Assembly: GCA_002385545.1 (NCBI GenBank)
Contig: DGDR01000215.1
Coordinates: forward strand, 1-29,910
Length of the DNA: 29,910 bases
Source of the DNA: Clostridium sp. UBA3947
GTDB lineage: Bacteria > Bacillota > Clostridia > Clostridiales > Clostridiaceae
Direction: 5' to 3'
Both the position numbers and the translations under genes were made by a program. Below are positions 7,515 through 15,138 of the stretch, in pieces; within the stretch, counting starts at the first letter, position 1; every line of letters begins with the position of its first letter. A model generated the notes under the pieces. The model did not search any database and was not told the origin of the DNA. It saw only the letters and a program-made list of their open reading frames with translations.

Positions 7515-7808
7515 ATGTCCCTTTTTAGTTCATTGTTCGGTAGCAATGATAATTTTTCCTTGACAGCAGAAGAGGTGGCCTCGGATATCTTAAAAGATTC
7601 TAAATTTTATATACTATATCTTACAGCAGCAGCTACTGAAACCGTTAATCCCGATGTGAGAAACATTTTGCAAAATCAACTTGACACTGCCATTAAGGAT
7701 CATTTTGAATTGATGGATTTAATAATAAGAAAGGGCTGGTATCCAGCCTATGACAAGCCAGAAGATCAGTTGAAAAAGCAAAGCGAGAAGGCCAACAGCT
7801 TCAACTAA
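7515..7808 (+). CDS. CotF-family spore coat protein, pair 2 second gene
   Basis: A 97-residue single Coat_F-domain protein. A short N-terminal extension (MSLFSSLFGSNDNFS) precedes the domain: VASDILKDSK, then ETVNPDVRNILQNQLDTA, then DHFELMDLIIRKGWYP at about 66-81. It is a paralogue of the 87-residue protein at 6951-7214, but the extension is unique to this copy and could be a targeting or assembly segment. The start is ATG at 7515, after AAAGGAG. A 59-nt gap separates it from the previous gene and holds no hairpin that I can support. Confidence 0.8.
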   Translation: MSLFSSLFGSNDNFSLTAEEVASDILKDSKFYILYLTAAATETVNPDVRNILQNQLDTAIKDHFELMDLIIRKGWYPAYDKPEDQLKKQSEKANSFN

Positions 7809-7856
7809 ACTCTTATTTCTATCTTCTAATTTACTAAAATAGTACTATTGCACTTT

Positions 7857-7870
7857 TAGAAGTCAGAGAA
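7857..7870 (+). repeat. Short TCAGA-type repeat fragment
   Basis: A TAGAAGTCAGAGAA string related to those at 4052-4073 and 5120-5146. It is flanked by ATTGCA (left) and TGCAAT (right), which could form the base of a larger hairpin. Confidence 0.3.
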
Positions 7871-7908
7871 CTCTTAATTTGTTAAATTTCTTATGCAATA
7901 AAAAGGCT

Positions 7909-7942
7909 GATGCCTAACTAATATATTAGCTAGTTAGGCATC
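7909..7942 (-). terminator. Terminator of the maa-GDE-radical SAM operon
   Basis: A perfect 12-bp stem (GATGCCTAACTA 7909-7920, TAGTTAGGCATC 7931-7942) with a 10-nt loop. On the minus strand it is followed by AGCCTTTTTATT. It may also stop the coat-protein operon from the other side. Confidence 0.85.
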
Positions 7943-7964
7943 AACTCTTATAAAGGTAATATCA

Positions 7965-8840
7965 TCATTTTATAAATCTTGTTCTATATCCACATTTCCT
8001 ACATAGCTCTTCTCTCAATTCTCCTTTTGAAAAGCCTTCTAACATATTTAGAGCTCGTTCTCCCTCAATAATGTTTTTAAAGGACTTTTCATAAAGATTT
8101 CCTAAGTTTACAACTGCCTCACCATCTAAGCAACAAGGAACTACAGTACCATCAGCCAAAATACCTATCTGGTCTCTTAGACCATAGCAAGTACCCTTAT
8201 GGCCATACTCCTTTTCCTCTAAATCTGGCCATTTAAATTCAAGAGCCTGATTTAGATACAATCTATCTGCTATTTTAATTCCTCGTTGACTAGTATTTTC
8301 TTCTATTTTATAAGGTAACTTAAAATAATCTTCTATTATATTGAGCAATTCTCTATTTCTTTCCCTTTCACCCTTGCTAGCATGGGAAAAATTTAGATTC
8401 CAAAGCCTTAGGGCGATTATTATATCAGTTTTTTCTAAGGCCTCCTTAGTAAAATCTAACACTTCCTTTATATAATGCTCCATAGTAATACTATTTTCAT
8501 TTGCATCAAAGCTATGTAGGGAAATATTAATTTGCCTTATAGAAGGCTTGTTGATTATTTTATCCTTAATTCTGCTTAAAAGAGTGCCATTAGTAGTTAT
8601 GTTAACCTTAAACTCTCTTTCAGCGCACAGGTCCAAAAACTCTGGAAGATTAGGATGAAGCAAAGGCTCTCCCTTAAGATGAAGATAAAGATAATCGGTA
8701 TAGGGCTTTACTTCATCTAAAGCTTTCTTGAAGCCATCTAGACTCATTGAACAGGTCTTTCTCATGGTTTTAGGACAAAAGCTGCAAGAAAGATTGCACA
8801 CATTGGTAATTTCAATATACACTCTTTTAAATCTTTTCAT
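7965..8840 (-). CDS. Radical SAM protein with SPASM-like C-terminus
   Basis: A cytosolic Fe-S enzyme of about 291 residues. The radical SAM cluster motif CxxxCxxC is C15, C19 and C22, followed by the GEPLLHP substrate/SAM loop and the ITTNGTLL strand. The C-terminal part has the SPASM layout: GILADGTVVPCCLDGE, then LGNL, then a final CRKCGY pair, which would hold auxiliary Fe-S clusters. Such proteins usually modify peptides or sugars; the substrate is not identifiable here. The start is ATG at 8840, with GAGGAG 7 nt upstream; the in-frame ATG at 8855 overlaps that SD. It lies 42 nt downstream of the glycogen debranching gene on the same strand and ends at a strong terminator, so it is the last gene of that operon. 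No precursor peptide is evident next to it. Confidence 0.85.
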   Translation of the reverse strand: MKRFKRVYIEITNVCNLSCSFCPKTMRKTCSMSLDGFKKALDEVKPYTDYLYLHLKGEPLLHPNLPEFLDLCAEREFKVNITTNGTLLSRIKDKIINKPSIRQINISLHSFDANENSITMEHYIKEVLDFTKEALEKTDIIIALRLWNLNFSHASKGERERNRELLNIIEDYFKLPYKIEENTSQRGIKIADRLYLNQALEFKWPDLEEKEYGHKGTCYGLRDQIGILADGTVVPCCLDGEAVVNLGNLYEKSFKNIIEGERALNMLEGFSKGELREELCRKCGYRTRFIK

Positions 8841-8882
8841 AAAGTAGCTCCTCATCTTTTGTTATGCCATTAATATTTTCCC

Positions 8883-10898
8883 CTATTCACAATAAGGTAA
8901 TACATCCACTGTATAGGCTCTAAGTACCTCTCCTACACTCCAAGCTTGAGAGAAACAACCTCGACTAGTGGCAGAGAATTCTCCATCGAAAATTTCTGCA
9001 ATGCCGTTTATGCAGCCATCCTGCATATGATCCTCAAAGACTTCACACATTTCCTTAGCTCTCATAACTGCTTCTGAGGAGTAATCATTCACCTTGCAGT
9101 AAGCAGAAATAAAGGCACCAATAGGATAGGCCCAAGTTGTCCCCATGTGGTATGCACAGTCTCTTTTGAAGAGTTGCCCTATATATTCCTTCTTAAACTC
9201 AGGGTCTTTAAAGCTTAAGGATCTTAAGCCATAGGTAGAATATAGCTCCTGATACACCTTGTCTACTATTTTCTTTTCCTTTTCTTTATCCAGCATAGTA
9301 AAGGGTAAGGACACTGCCCAAATTTGATTTGGTCTTATTCTGTCATCTAATTCGTCTACCACATCATTTAAGCAGCCCTGCCTTTCATTCCAAAACTTTT
9401 TGTTAAAGGAATCCTTAACCTTAAGAGCTAGCTCCCTGTAAAAGCTGCCATCCTTATTAAAATGCTTTGCTAAATCTCTCATTATGCAGAGTGCATTGTA
9501 CCAAAGAGCATTTATCTCCACTGGCTTTCCATGTCTTGGAGTTACTACAAAATCTCCTACCCTAACATCCATCCAGGTTACTTGATCTAGTCCGCTTCCA
9601 GCATGAATTAAGCCATCTGTATCCATACCTATAGAAAAATCTGTGCCGTTGGCATAGGCCTGTATAATTTCCTCCATCTTATCATAGAGCTTCTCTCTTA
9701 CAAAGGCATAGTCGTCCTTACTGCCTGTATACTGTAAATACTGATAAACCGCATGTATATACCATAGTGAAGCATCAACTGTATTATACTGTGGTTCTGA
9801 GCCCTTATCTGGAAATACATTAGGTACCAAGCCATTTTTAACGTATCTTGCAAAGGATTCTAAAATCTCTCTAGCATCCTCAAAGCGCCTTGTACATAAG
9901 GTAAGGCCTTCAAAAGCTATCATTGTATCCCTTCCCCAATCGGTAAACCAAGGAAAGCCCGCCAATATAGTTTTTAATCCAGTGCTTCTTCTGTCCACTA
10001 TAAAATGATCCGCTGCCTTAACCAAATTTAAGGCAAAGCTGTTGCTATAGCCTGACTGCATCATTAAGTGTATGGCCCTATTCATGTATTCCTCAACAAT
10101 TTCAAAGCCATTTCTATCATCTAGTTCCTCTACAGTACACTTTATGTAAAAGAGCTTTCTTTCCCTAGGAGCTAAATCTAATTCTATATCGTAGGGTGTA
10201 AAATGATTGTCTAAGCTTAAAGCACCATTTCTATTATCAAACTCATAATAATGATTTTCTTCTATTAAGTAATTGGGAGTTGCCATGCTAGTTGGTCTTA
10301 AAGCTCTATCCTTATAAACTCCCTCAGAAGTAAAGAAGCTTATAGTTATATCTCTTTTAGCTTCTGGTATCAGCTTTAATACATTACCTCTTAATTCTCT
10401 AGTAAACTTAAGCTCATTTCTTTCAGTGGTGGCACCAGCAGGTCTAAAATTAAATAAGGGTACTATATTTAGCTTAGCTGGTCTACTGCCATTGGTTACT
10501 TCATAGCAAACTACCACTGTATTATGGCCATATTCCATAGCAATGGTTTTTTTAATATTTATATCCTCCACCTGATATATATATTGGGGTACAGAATTAA
10601 AAATAAATCTTTGAAGGTATTCCTGTCCGTTCTTAGCATAGTTTACATACTGCTGAGAGGTTAAATCATATTCTCTTCCGTCAACTATAACCTGCTCCTG
10701 AGTTCTAGTAAAAACAGTATACCTTTCCACTGGTGGATTCATAGCTGCTACTAAATAGCTATGATAGCAGGTAAAACCTCCACCAATAATGGTATGGGAT
10801 GCATAACCTCCAATGCCATTGCCTATCAACCATTCTCTCTCATTACCTTCTTTTATGTTTCGCCAGTTACCCCTTCCAAACTTATATGTAAGCTCCAA
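8883..10898 (-). CDS. Glycogen debranching enzyme, amylo-alpha-1,6-glucosidase (GH133)
   Basis: A protein of about 671 residues with the two-part layout of the bacterial/archaeal-type debrancher: an N-terminal beta-sandwich domain (about 1-280, opening WLIGNGIGGYASHTI) and a C-terminal (alpha/alpha)6 barrel (about 290-665). Family motifs in the barrel include GFPWFTDWGRDT, GLDQVTWMD and the RHGKPVEINALWYN segment. It hydrolyses alpha-1,6 branches of glycogen or starch-like dextrins in the cytoplasm. The start is one of two tandem TTG codons; I favour TTG at 10898, 7 nt after AGGAGG, and TTG at 10901 is the alternative. The SD overlaps the stop codon of the upstream acetyltransferase, so translation is likely coupled. 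It works with the GH13 alpha-glucosidase at 16.4 kb (inference). Confidence 0.92.
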   Translation of the reverse strand: MELTYKFGRGNWRNIKEGNEREWLIGNGIGGYASHTIIGGGFTCYHSYLVAAMNPPVERYTVFTRTQEQVIVDGREYDLTSQQYVNYAKNGQEYLQRFIFNSVPQYIYQVEDINIKKTIAMEYGHNTVVVCYEVTNGSRPAKLNIVPLFNFRPAGATTERNELKFTRELRGNVLKLIPEAKRDITISFFTSEGVYKDRALRPTSMATPNYLIEENHYYEFDNRNGALSLDNHFTPYDIELDLAPRERKLFYIKCTVEELDDRNGFEIVEEYMNRAIHLMMQSGYSNSFALNLVKAADHFIVDRRSTGLKTILAGFPWFTDWGRDTMIAFEGLTLCTRRFEDAREILESFARYVKNGLVPNVFPDKGSEPQYNTVDASLWYIHAVYQYLQYTGSKDDYAFVREKLYDKMEEIIQAYANGTDFSIGMDTDGLIHAGSGLDQVTWMDVRVGDFVVTPRHGKPVEINALWYNALCIMRDLAKHFNKDGSFYRELALKVKDSFNKKFWNERQGCLNDVVDELDDRIRPNQIWAVSLPFTMLDKEKEKKIVDKVYQELYSTYGLRSLSFKDPEFKKEYIGQLFKRDCAYHMGTTWAYPIGAFISAYCKVNDYSSEAVMRAKEMCEVFEDHMQDGCINGIAEIFDGEFSATSRGCFSQAWSVGEVLRAYTVDVLPYCE

Positions 10899-10909
10899 CA
10901 AAATCCCTC

Positions 10910-11467
10910 CTATAACTCCTTAATAACTCTACATGGATTGCCCGCCGCTAAAACATTGGCTGGTATATCTTTAGTAACTACACTGCCAGCTGCAATTGTA
11001 GTATTGTTACCTATTTTCACTCCAGGACATACGATAGCTCCTCCACCAATCCAAACATTATCTCCAATTTCAATGGCATAGCCCATTTCTTCTCCCGATA
11101 TCCTTCTCTGGGCATCAAGAGGATGAGTAGCAGTATAAATTTGTACATTAGGTCCAAACATAACATTATCGCCAATTTTAACCTTATTAACGTCTAAAAT
11201 AACGCAGTTATGATTAGCATAGAAATTTTTACCAATCTCTATGTTATATCCGTAATCACAGAAAAAATTAGGCTCTATATAGCAATTCTGCTCTGTTTTA
11301 AACAATTCCTTTAATACAGCTTTTCTTTCTTCGTATTTGTCTGGCTCTAAATCATTGAACTTTTTGCATAGCTTCTTTGCCCTTTCCCTATCCCTTACTA
11401 GCTCCTCATCAGATGAGATATAAGGCAATCCTGCTAGCATCTTTTCCTTCTCTGTTAGCTCTCCCAT
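10910..11467 (-). CDS. maa: Maltose/galactoside O-acetyltransferase, left-handed beta-helix
   Basis: A 185-residue acetyl-CoA-dependent sugar acetyltransferase. An N-terminal helical cap (about 1-60; KEKMLAGLPYISSDEEL, typical of maltose acetyltransferases) precedes hexapeptide repeats (IGDNVMFGPNVQI, IGDNVWIGGGAIVCPG, IGNNTTIAAGSVVTKD). The catalytic His is probably in the THPLDAQ motif. The usual family length is 180-200. The start is ATG at 11467, after GGAGG. It is the first gene of the operon that continues into the debranching enzyme, so acetylation of maltose or other sugars released from glucans is a sensible guess. Specificity among maltose, galactosides and other sugars cannot be read from sequence. 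Confidence 0.87.
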   Translation of the reverse strand: MGELTEKEKMLAGLPYISSDEELVRDRERAKKLCKKFNDLEPDKYEERKAVLKELFKTEQNCYIEPNFFCDYGYNIEIGKNFYANHNCVILDVNKVKIGDNVMFGPNVQIYTATHPLDAQRRISGEEMGYAIEIGDNVWIGGGAIVCPGVKIGNNTTIAAGSVVTKDIPANVLAAGNPCRVIKEL

Positions 11468-11601
11468 AGTTATCCTCCTTCAAACCTACTTAATAGTACT
11501 TTCACCATAAACCTAGCTTATTTTTTCTTACTATCATTATTCATATTATAACTTAGATATCATACAATATGAATGGATTAATTTATACACAGAGGTTTTT
11601 C

Positions 11602-12393
11602 ATGCTAAATATAAAAAAAGAAATAAGCTTTTGGACTGAAAATATGAAAGACCACTCTAGCTTCCAATACCATAATATTCCCCCTGAGCAGCAAGAGGAC
11701 TTGGAAAAGGCTAAGCACTTTATTACTCGCTTTTCTCAGTTAAACACTGAAATAAAGAACATATCTGACAGGCTCCTTTCCAGGAAGCTAGATGTCATTA
11801 TTACTAAAAACATAGAACTTTTGAGGAATTTTATCAGATTTAAGGAATATCTAATAGCCAAGCTGTCACAAAGTGGAATGGAGCTTAAATTAACACCATC
11901 TCTTCTAAATCATATGATTAATGAAGCTGTAGAATATCTTAATATTCTTGCTATAGCTAGGCAAGGAAGCCCCTTAAATAAAACCCTAGAAAACATACGG
12001 CTTCACACTATCTGGCTCAGAGACTCTGCTGGACATGGTGCAGCCATAGCTACCAGCTTAGATCCTAAGGAAATCATACTAATAGCTACCGCAGAAAAGT
12101 TCCAAAAAAAGTTCAATAATATGTCTGTAAAGGCATTTGAGCTATACCCATTATATAATAAAGCTGCCCTAAAGGTTGAAGCTATAAGCCAATTCAATGA
12201 GCTTGTAGAAAAGGAAGTTAGAAGCTTTATTCGCTTTATAGATAGCATAAGGCTTTTAAAGGTGAATCTTAATGTAGCAGAGAATTTGCAGCCCATAATT
12301 CTTGAGCACATCATCAAGGAAGAAAATTATTATTTGCAAAGGATTAAGGAACTTGCTGAAGAAGAGTTAGTTGAGAATATGCTAGTAGGTTAG
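11602..12393 (+). CDS. DUF2935 family protein (ferritin-like helical)
   Basis: About 263 residues, mostly alpha-helical, no signal peptide and no membrane helix. It resembles the DUF2935 family of spore-forming Firmicutes: two similar helical halves, with conserved His/Glu positions such as MKDHSSF near 15, HTIWLRDSAGHGA near 135 and LEHIIKEENYYL near 235. Those His/Glu pairs suggest a metal-binding ferritin-like fold, which is inference. The start is ATG at 11602, after AGAGG (11592-11596). An ATG at 11569 has no SD and overlaps the likely promoter region. It is divergent from maa and monocistronic. Function is unknown; restriction to endospore formers hints at a spore or stress role. Confidence 0.75.
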   Translation: MLNIKKEISFWTENMKDHSSFQYHNIPPEQQEDLEKAKHFITRFSQLNTEIKNISDRLLSRKLDVIITKNIELLRNFIRFKEYLIAKLSQSGMELKLTPSLLNHMINEAVEYLNILAIARQGSPLNKTLENIRLHTIWLRDSAGHGAAIATSLDPKEIILIATAEKFQKKFNNMSVKAFELYPLYNKAALKVEAISQFNELVEKEVRSFIRFIDSIRLLKVNLNVAENLQPIILEHIIKEENYYLQRIKELAEEELVENMLVG

Positions 12394-12471
12394 ATTTTTC
12401 ATTGCCATAATAATAGCTACACAACCAATATGGTTGGTTTAAAATATACTAGATAGTGTAAAACAAGCTCC

Positions 12472-12543
12472 CCTTTTATAATTCCTACTATTATAAAAAG
12501 GACTGCTGCAAAACCAATAAATATACCAGTTATGCAACAGTCC
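12472..12543. terminator. Two adjacent hairpins between convergent DUF2935 and glycerate kinase genes
   Basis: Hairpin A: CCTTTTATAAT (12472-12482) with ATTATAAAAAGG (12490-12501). Hairpin B: GGACTGCTGCA (12500-12510) with TGCAACAGTCC (12533-12543), one mismatch. On the minus strand hairpin B is followed by TTTTTAT and ends the glycerate operon. Its CTGTTGCA core is shared with the terminator at 2919-2973. Confidence 0.8.
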
Positions 12544-12557
12544 CTTCAAAGTTTTAA

Positions 12558-13691
12558 TTAATATTTAATTACTAATATCCTAGCAATATTTTCAGCGGTC
12601 CTTTCCAGGTTTTCTTTACCCTTTTCTAAAGCCTCTTCTATAGAAACCGCTCCAGGTAATATGCCTACAATAGCATCTATTCCCTTATCATAAAGAACCT
12701 CTACTCCATTGCCTATTCGTCCAGCGAAGGCTATTACAGGAATGTTAAACTTTTTAGCGGTTTGCGCTACTCCAAACGGAGTCTTTCCAAAAACCGTCTG
12801 TGCATCTACGCTGCCCTCTCCAGTGAATACAAAGTCAGCACCCTTCACCTTGTCCTCAAGGCTTGTGTATTTTATTACAAGCTCTACTCCTCTTTTTAGT
12901 TCTGCATTTAGGAAGGCCATGAAACCAGCACCAAGGCCTCCTGCTGCCCCAGCTCCAGGAACCTTTTCCACATCCTTACCTAACTGCTGCCTTATTATCT
13001 CAGCAAAATGAGCTAAATTATAATCTAATTGCTGTACCATTTCTGGCGTTGCACCTTTTTGAGGACCAAATACATGGGAAGCTCCATCTTTTCCCGTTAA
13101 GGGATTGGTCACATCGCAGGCTACCTCTACAATTACGTCCTTCAGCCTACTATCCATATTGGATAAATCTATCTTATGAAGCTTTCCCAAGGCTCCTCCT
13201 CCAAAGAGAAGGTCCTTGCCATCTTTATCTAGCAACTTAACACCTAGAGCTTGAAGCATACCTGCCCCGCCATCGTTTGTAGCACTGCCACCAATACCTA
13301 TAAATATTCTTTTTACACCTCTATCTAAAGCAGCTTTTATAAGCTCTCCTGTTCCATAAGTTGTGGTATATAAAGGATTTCTTTCTTCCTTAGTTACAAG
13401 CTGAATTCCGCTGGCACTGGCCATTTCTATAACTGCCGTAGACTTATCCCCTAGGATACCAAAGAAGGCTTTAGTTTTCTTCCCCCTTGGTCCAGTAACC
13501 TCTAGCTCAATTATTTCACCATTGGTGGCATCCACTAAGGATTGAACCGTCCCCTCTCCACCATCGGCCATAGGAACCTTAACACACTCAGCCTCTGGAA
13601 TTATCTTTTTTATACCGGCTTCCATAGCTTCTGCTGCTTCTTTGGCAGTCATGCTCTCTTTAAATGAATCCGGTGCCAAAACAAATTTCAT
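12558..13691 (-). CDS. glxK: Glycerate kinase, GlxK/GarK type
   Basis: A 377-residue cytosolic kinase that phosphorylates D-glycerate to a phosphoglycerate feeding glycolysis. Family motifs are visible: APDSFKESMTA at the N-terminus, MADGGEGTVQ around 41-50, GIGGSATNDGG around 132-142, a CDVTNPL segment and GEGSVDAQT. Length is the normal ~375-380. The start is ATG at 13691, after AAAGGAGGA. It is the last gene of a minus-strand module behind a GntP-family permease and a CdaR-type regulator, an arrangement typical of sugar-acid (glycerate/glucarate) utilisation. Whether the product is 2- or 3-phosphoglycerate is not decidable here; bacterial members of this family mostly make the 2-phospho form. 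Confidence 0.93.
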   Translation of the reverse strand: MKFVLAPDSFKESMTAKEAAEAMEAGIKKIIPEAECVKVPMADGGEGTVQSLVDATNGEIIELEVTGPRGKKTKAFFGILGDKSTAVIEMASASGIQLVTKEERNPLYTTTYGTGELIKAALDRGVKRIFIGIGGSATNDGGAGMLQALGVKLLDKDGKDLLFGGGALGKLHKIDLSNMDSRLKDVIVEVACDVTNPLTGKDGASHVFGPQKGATPEMVQQLDYNLAHFAEIIRQQLGKDVEKVPGAGAAGGLGAGFMAFLNAELKRGVELVIKYTSLEDKVKGADFVFTGEGSVDAQTVFGKTPFGVAQTAKKFNIPVIAFAGRIGNGVEVLYDKGIDAIVGILPGAVSIEEALEKGKENLERTAENIARILVIKY

Positions 13692-13752
13692 TCCTTTTTC
13701 CTCCTTTGAAAGAACCCTGTAAATACTGTTATATTTTAATCCTTGAAATTAC

Positions 13753-15003
13753 TTATGCAAAAATACCAAATATAATAGTGGAAGTAATTGTCATCGCTAA
13801 ACCTATTAAGGATTCATAAGGTATTAGCTTTAATCTTTCCTTCATATCCATAAATACGCTACCACCGGTTGCATGGAAGAAGCTTCCGTGTGGAAGATGG
13901 TCTAAAACTGTAGCTCCAGTATGAATCATCGCTGCAGCATTTAATGGTTGAATATTTAGTTCTAATAAGGTTGTTCCAAATACTTGGCTTCCTACTGTTG
14001 TACCAGAAGTTGTAGAAGCGGTTGCTCCTGACATTAATATACCTGCTAAAGGAGCCAAAGCAAAGGCTGGAAGGCCAAAGGATTCTACAGCATTTGTAAT
14101 AACGTCTTTTAAGGCAGAGTTTGCTATAATACCTGAAATTGTTCCTGTGCCAAGCAATAGTATGGCAACACCACTCATTTTAGCAATACCTACTTCCGCA
14201 TACTTATTAATATTCTTTATTTTACCCATAGCTAAAGCACCAATTATACCACCTACAGGTAGCGCTATCATAGGGTCTATATTTATATTAAATAGGGGTC
14301 TTAAAGATAAAATAATAATTGCAACTAACGGTCCTACTATAGCTGGTAAAAATCCTGGTTTGTCTTCAGCTTCACCATCATTTCCAGCAACTTCTACAGC
14401 GCTGCCCTTCTTAGCAAGCTTCTTAGCTATTATTACAGTAACTATAAGCCCTACTATAGCTGGCACTATTCCAGCCACCATTATTGAAGTTAAAGGCTGT
14501 TTAAAGTAATCGGAAGCTGCTATAGCATTTGGGTTTGGAGACATCATATTACCTGCTTTACCTCCACCTATCATCGCTATAAGGATACCAGTTCTAGTTA
14601 TTTTAGCTTTTTTTGCAATAGCTAAAGCAATTGGTGCAACAGTTATTACTGCTACATCAATAAATACGCCTACTGTTGTTAATACCATGGTTGCTATTGC
14701 TAAAGCTATAAGGGAATTGGCTTCTCCAATTTTTTCTACTATAGTTTCTGCAATTTTTGCTGCTGCACCAGATTGAATAAGAACTCCAGCTAGCACCCCA
14801 GCAGTTAAAATTCTTAGTATTGCAGTAATCATTCCCTTTGCTCCGTCCATCATCAAGGTAACTGTATCTTGTAGTCCAGCACCACCAACTAAGCCTCCTA
14901 CCAGTGCTCCCAATATCAATCCATAAGCTGGATGAACCTTTTTAATAATCAAAACTATTGCTACTACTAATCCAATTACTGCTCCCAAAGCTGTAACTTC
15001 CAT
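13753..15003 (-). CDS. GntP-family permease (glycerate/gluconate-type organic acid uptake)
   Basis: An integral membrane protein of 416 residues with about 11-12 hydrophobic segments. It has the GntP-like pattern: an N-terminal GLVVAIVLIIKKVHP...GALVGG region, a duplicated glycine-rich core, GGGKAGNMMSPNPNAIA in the middle and LDHLPHGSFFHATGG near the C-terminus. It probably imports a sugar acid by proton symport. The neighbouring kinase makes glycerate the best guess, but gluconate-like substrates are possible. The start is ATG at 15003, after GAGGAGG. A good -10 (TATAAT) sits in the 135-nt gap to the regulator gene, so it may have its own regulated promoter. It lies 61 nt upstream of glxK. 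Confidence 0.88.
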   Translation of the reverse strand: MEVTALGAVIGLVVAIVLIIKKVHPAYGLILGALVGGLVGGAGLQDTVTLMMDGAKGMITAILRILTAGVLAGVLIQSGAAAKIAETIVEKIGEANSLIALAIATMVLTTVGVFIDVAVITVAPIALAIAKKAKITRTGILIAMIGGGKAGNMMSPNPNAIAASDYFKQPLTSIMVAGIVPAIVGLIVTVIIAKKLAKKGSAVEVAGNDGEAEDKPGFLPAIVGPLVAIIILSLRPLFNINIDPMIALPVGGIIGALAMGKIKNINKYAEVGIAKMSGVAILLLGTGTISGIIANSALKDVITNAVESFGLPAFALAPLAGILMSGATASTTSGTTVGSQVFGTTLLELNIQPLNAAAMIHTGATVLDHLPHGSFFHATGGSVFMDMKERLKLIPYESLIGLAMTITSTIIFGIFA

Positions 15004-15059
15004 AGTTATTCCTCCTCTTTTGTTATTATGCTTATTCCTACGAAGACCTTACAATAACT

Positions 15060-15114
15060 ATTATAGACTTTGGTGTAATCATTTTCATTGGTTTCAGGTT
15101 TGATTATTAAATAG
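15060..15114 (-). promoter_or_regulatory. Candidate promoter of the permease-glycerate kinase genes
   Basis: On the minus strand, ATGAAA (15083-15088), 17-nt spacer, TATAAT (15060-15065). Upstream (15116-15137 region, minus strand) is TTGTGCAAATGAACAA, whose ends TTGT...ACAA are inverted. It is a possible activator site for the adjacent CdaR-type regulator (inference). Confidence 0.45.
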
Positions 15115-15138
15115 ATTTTTTGTTCATTTGCACAATTG

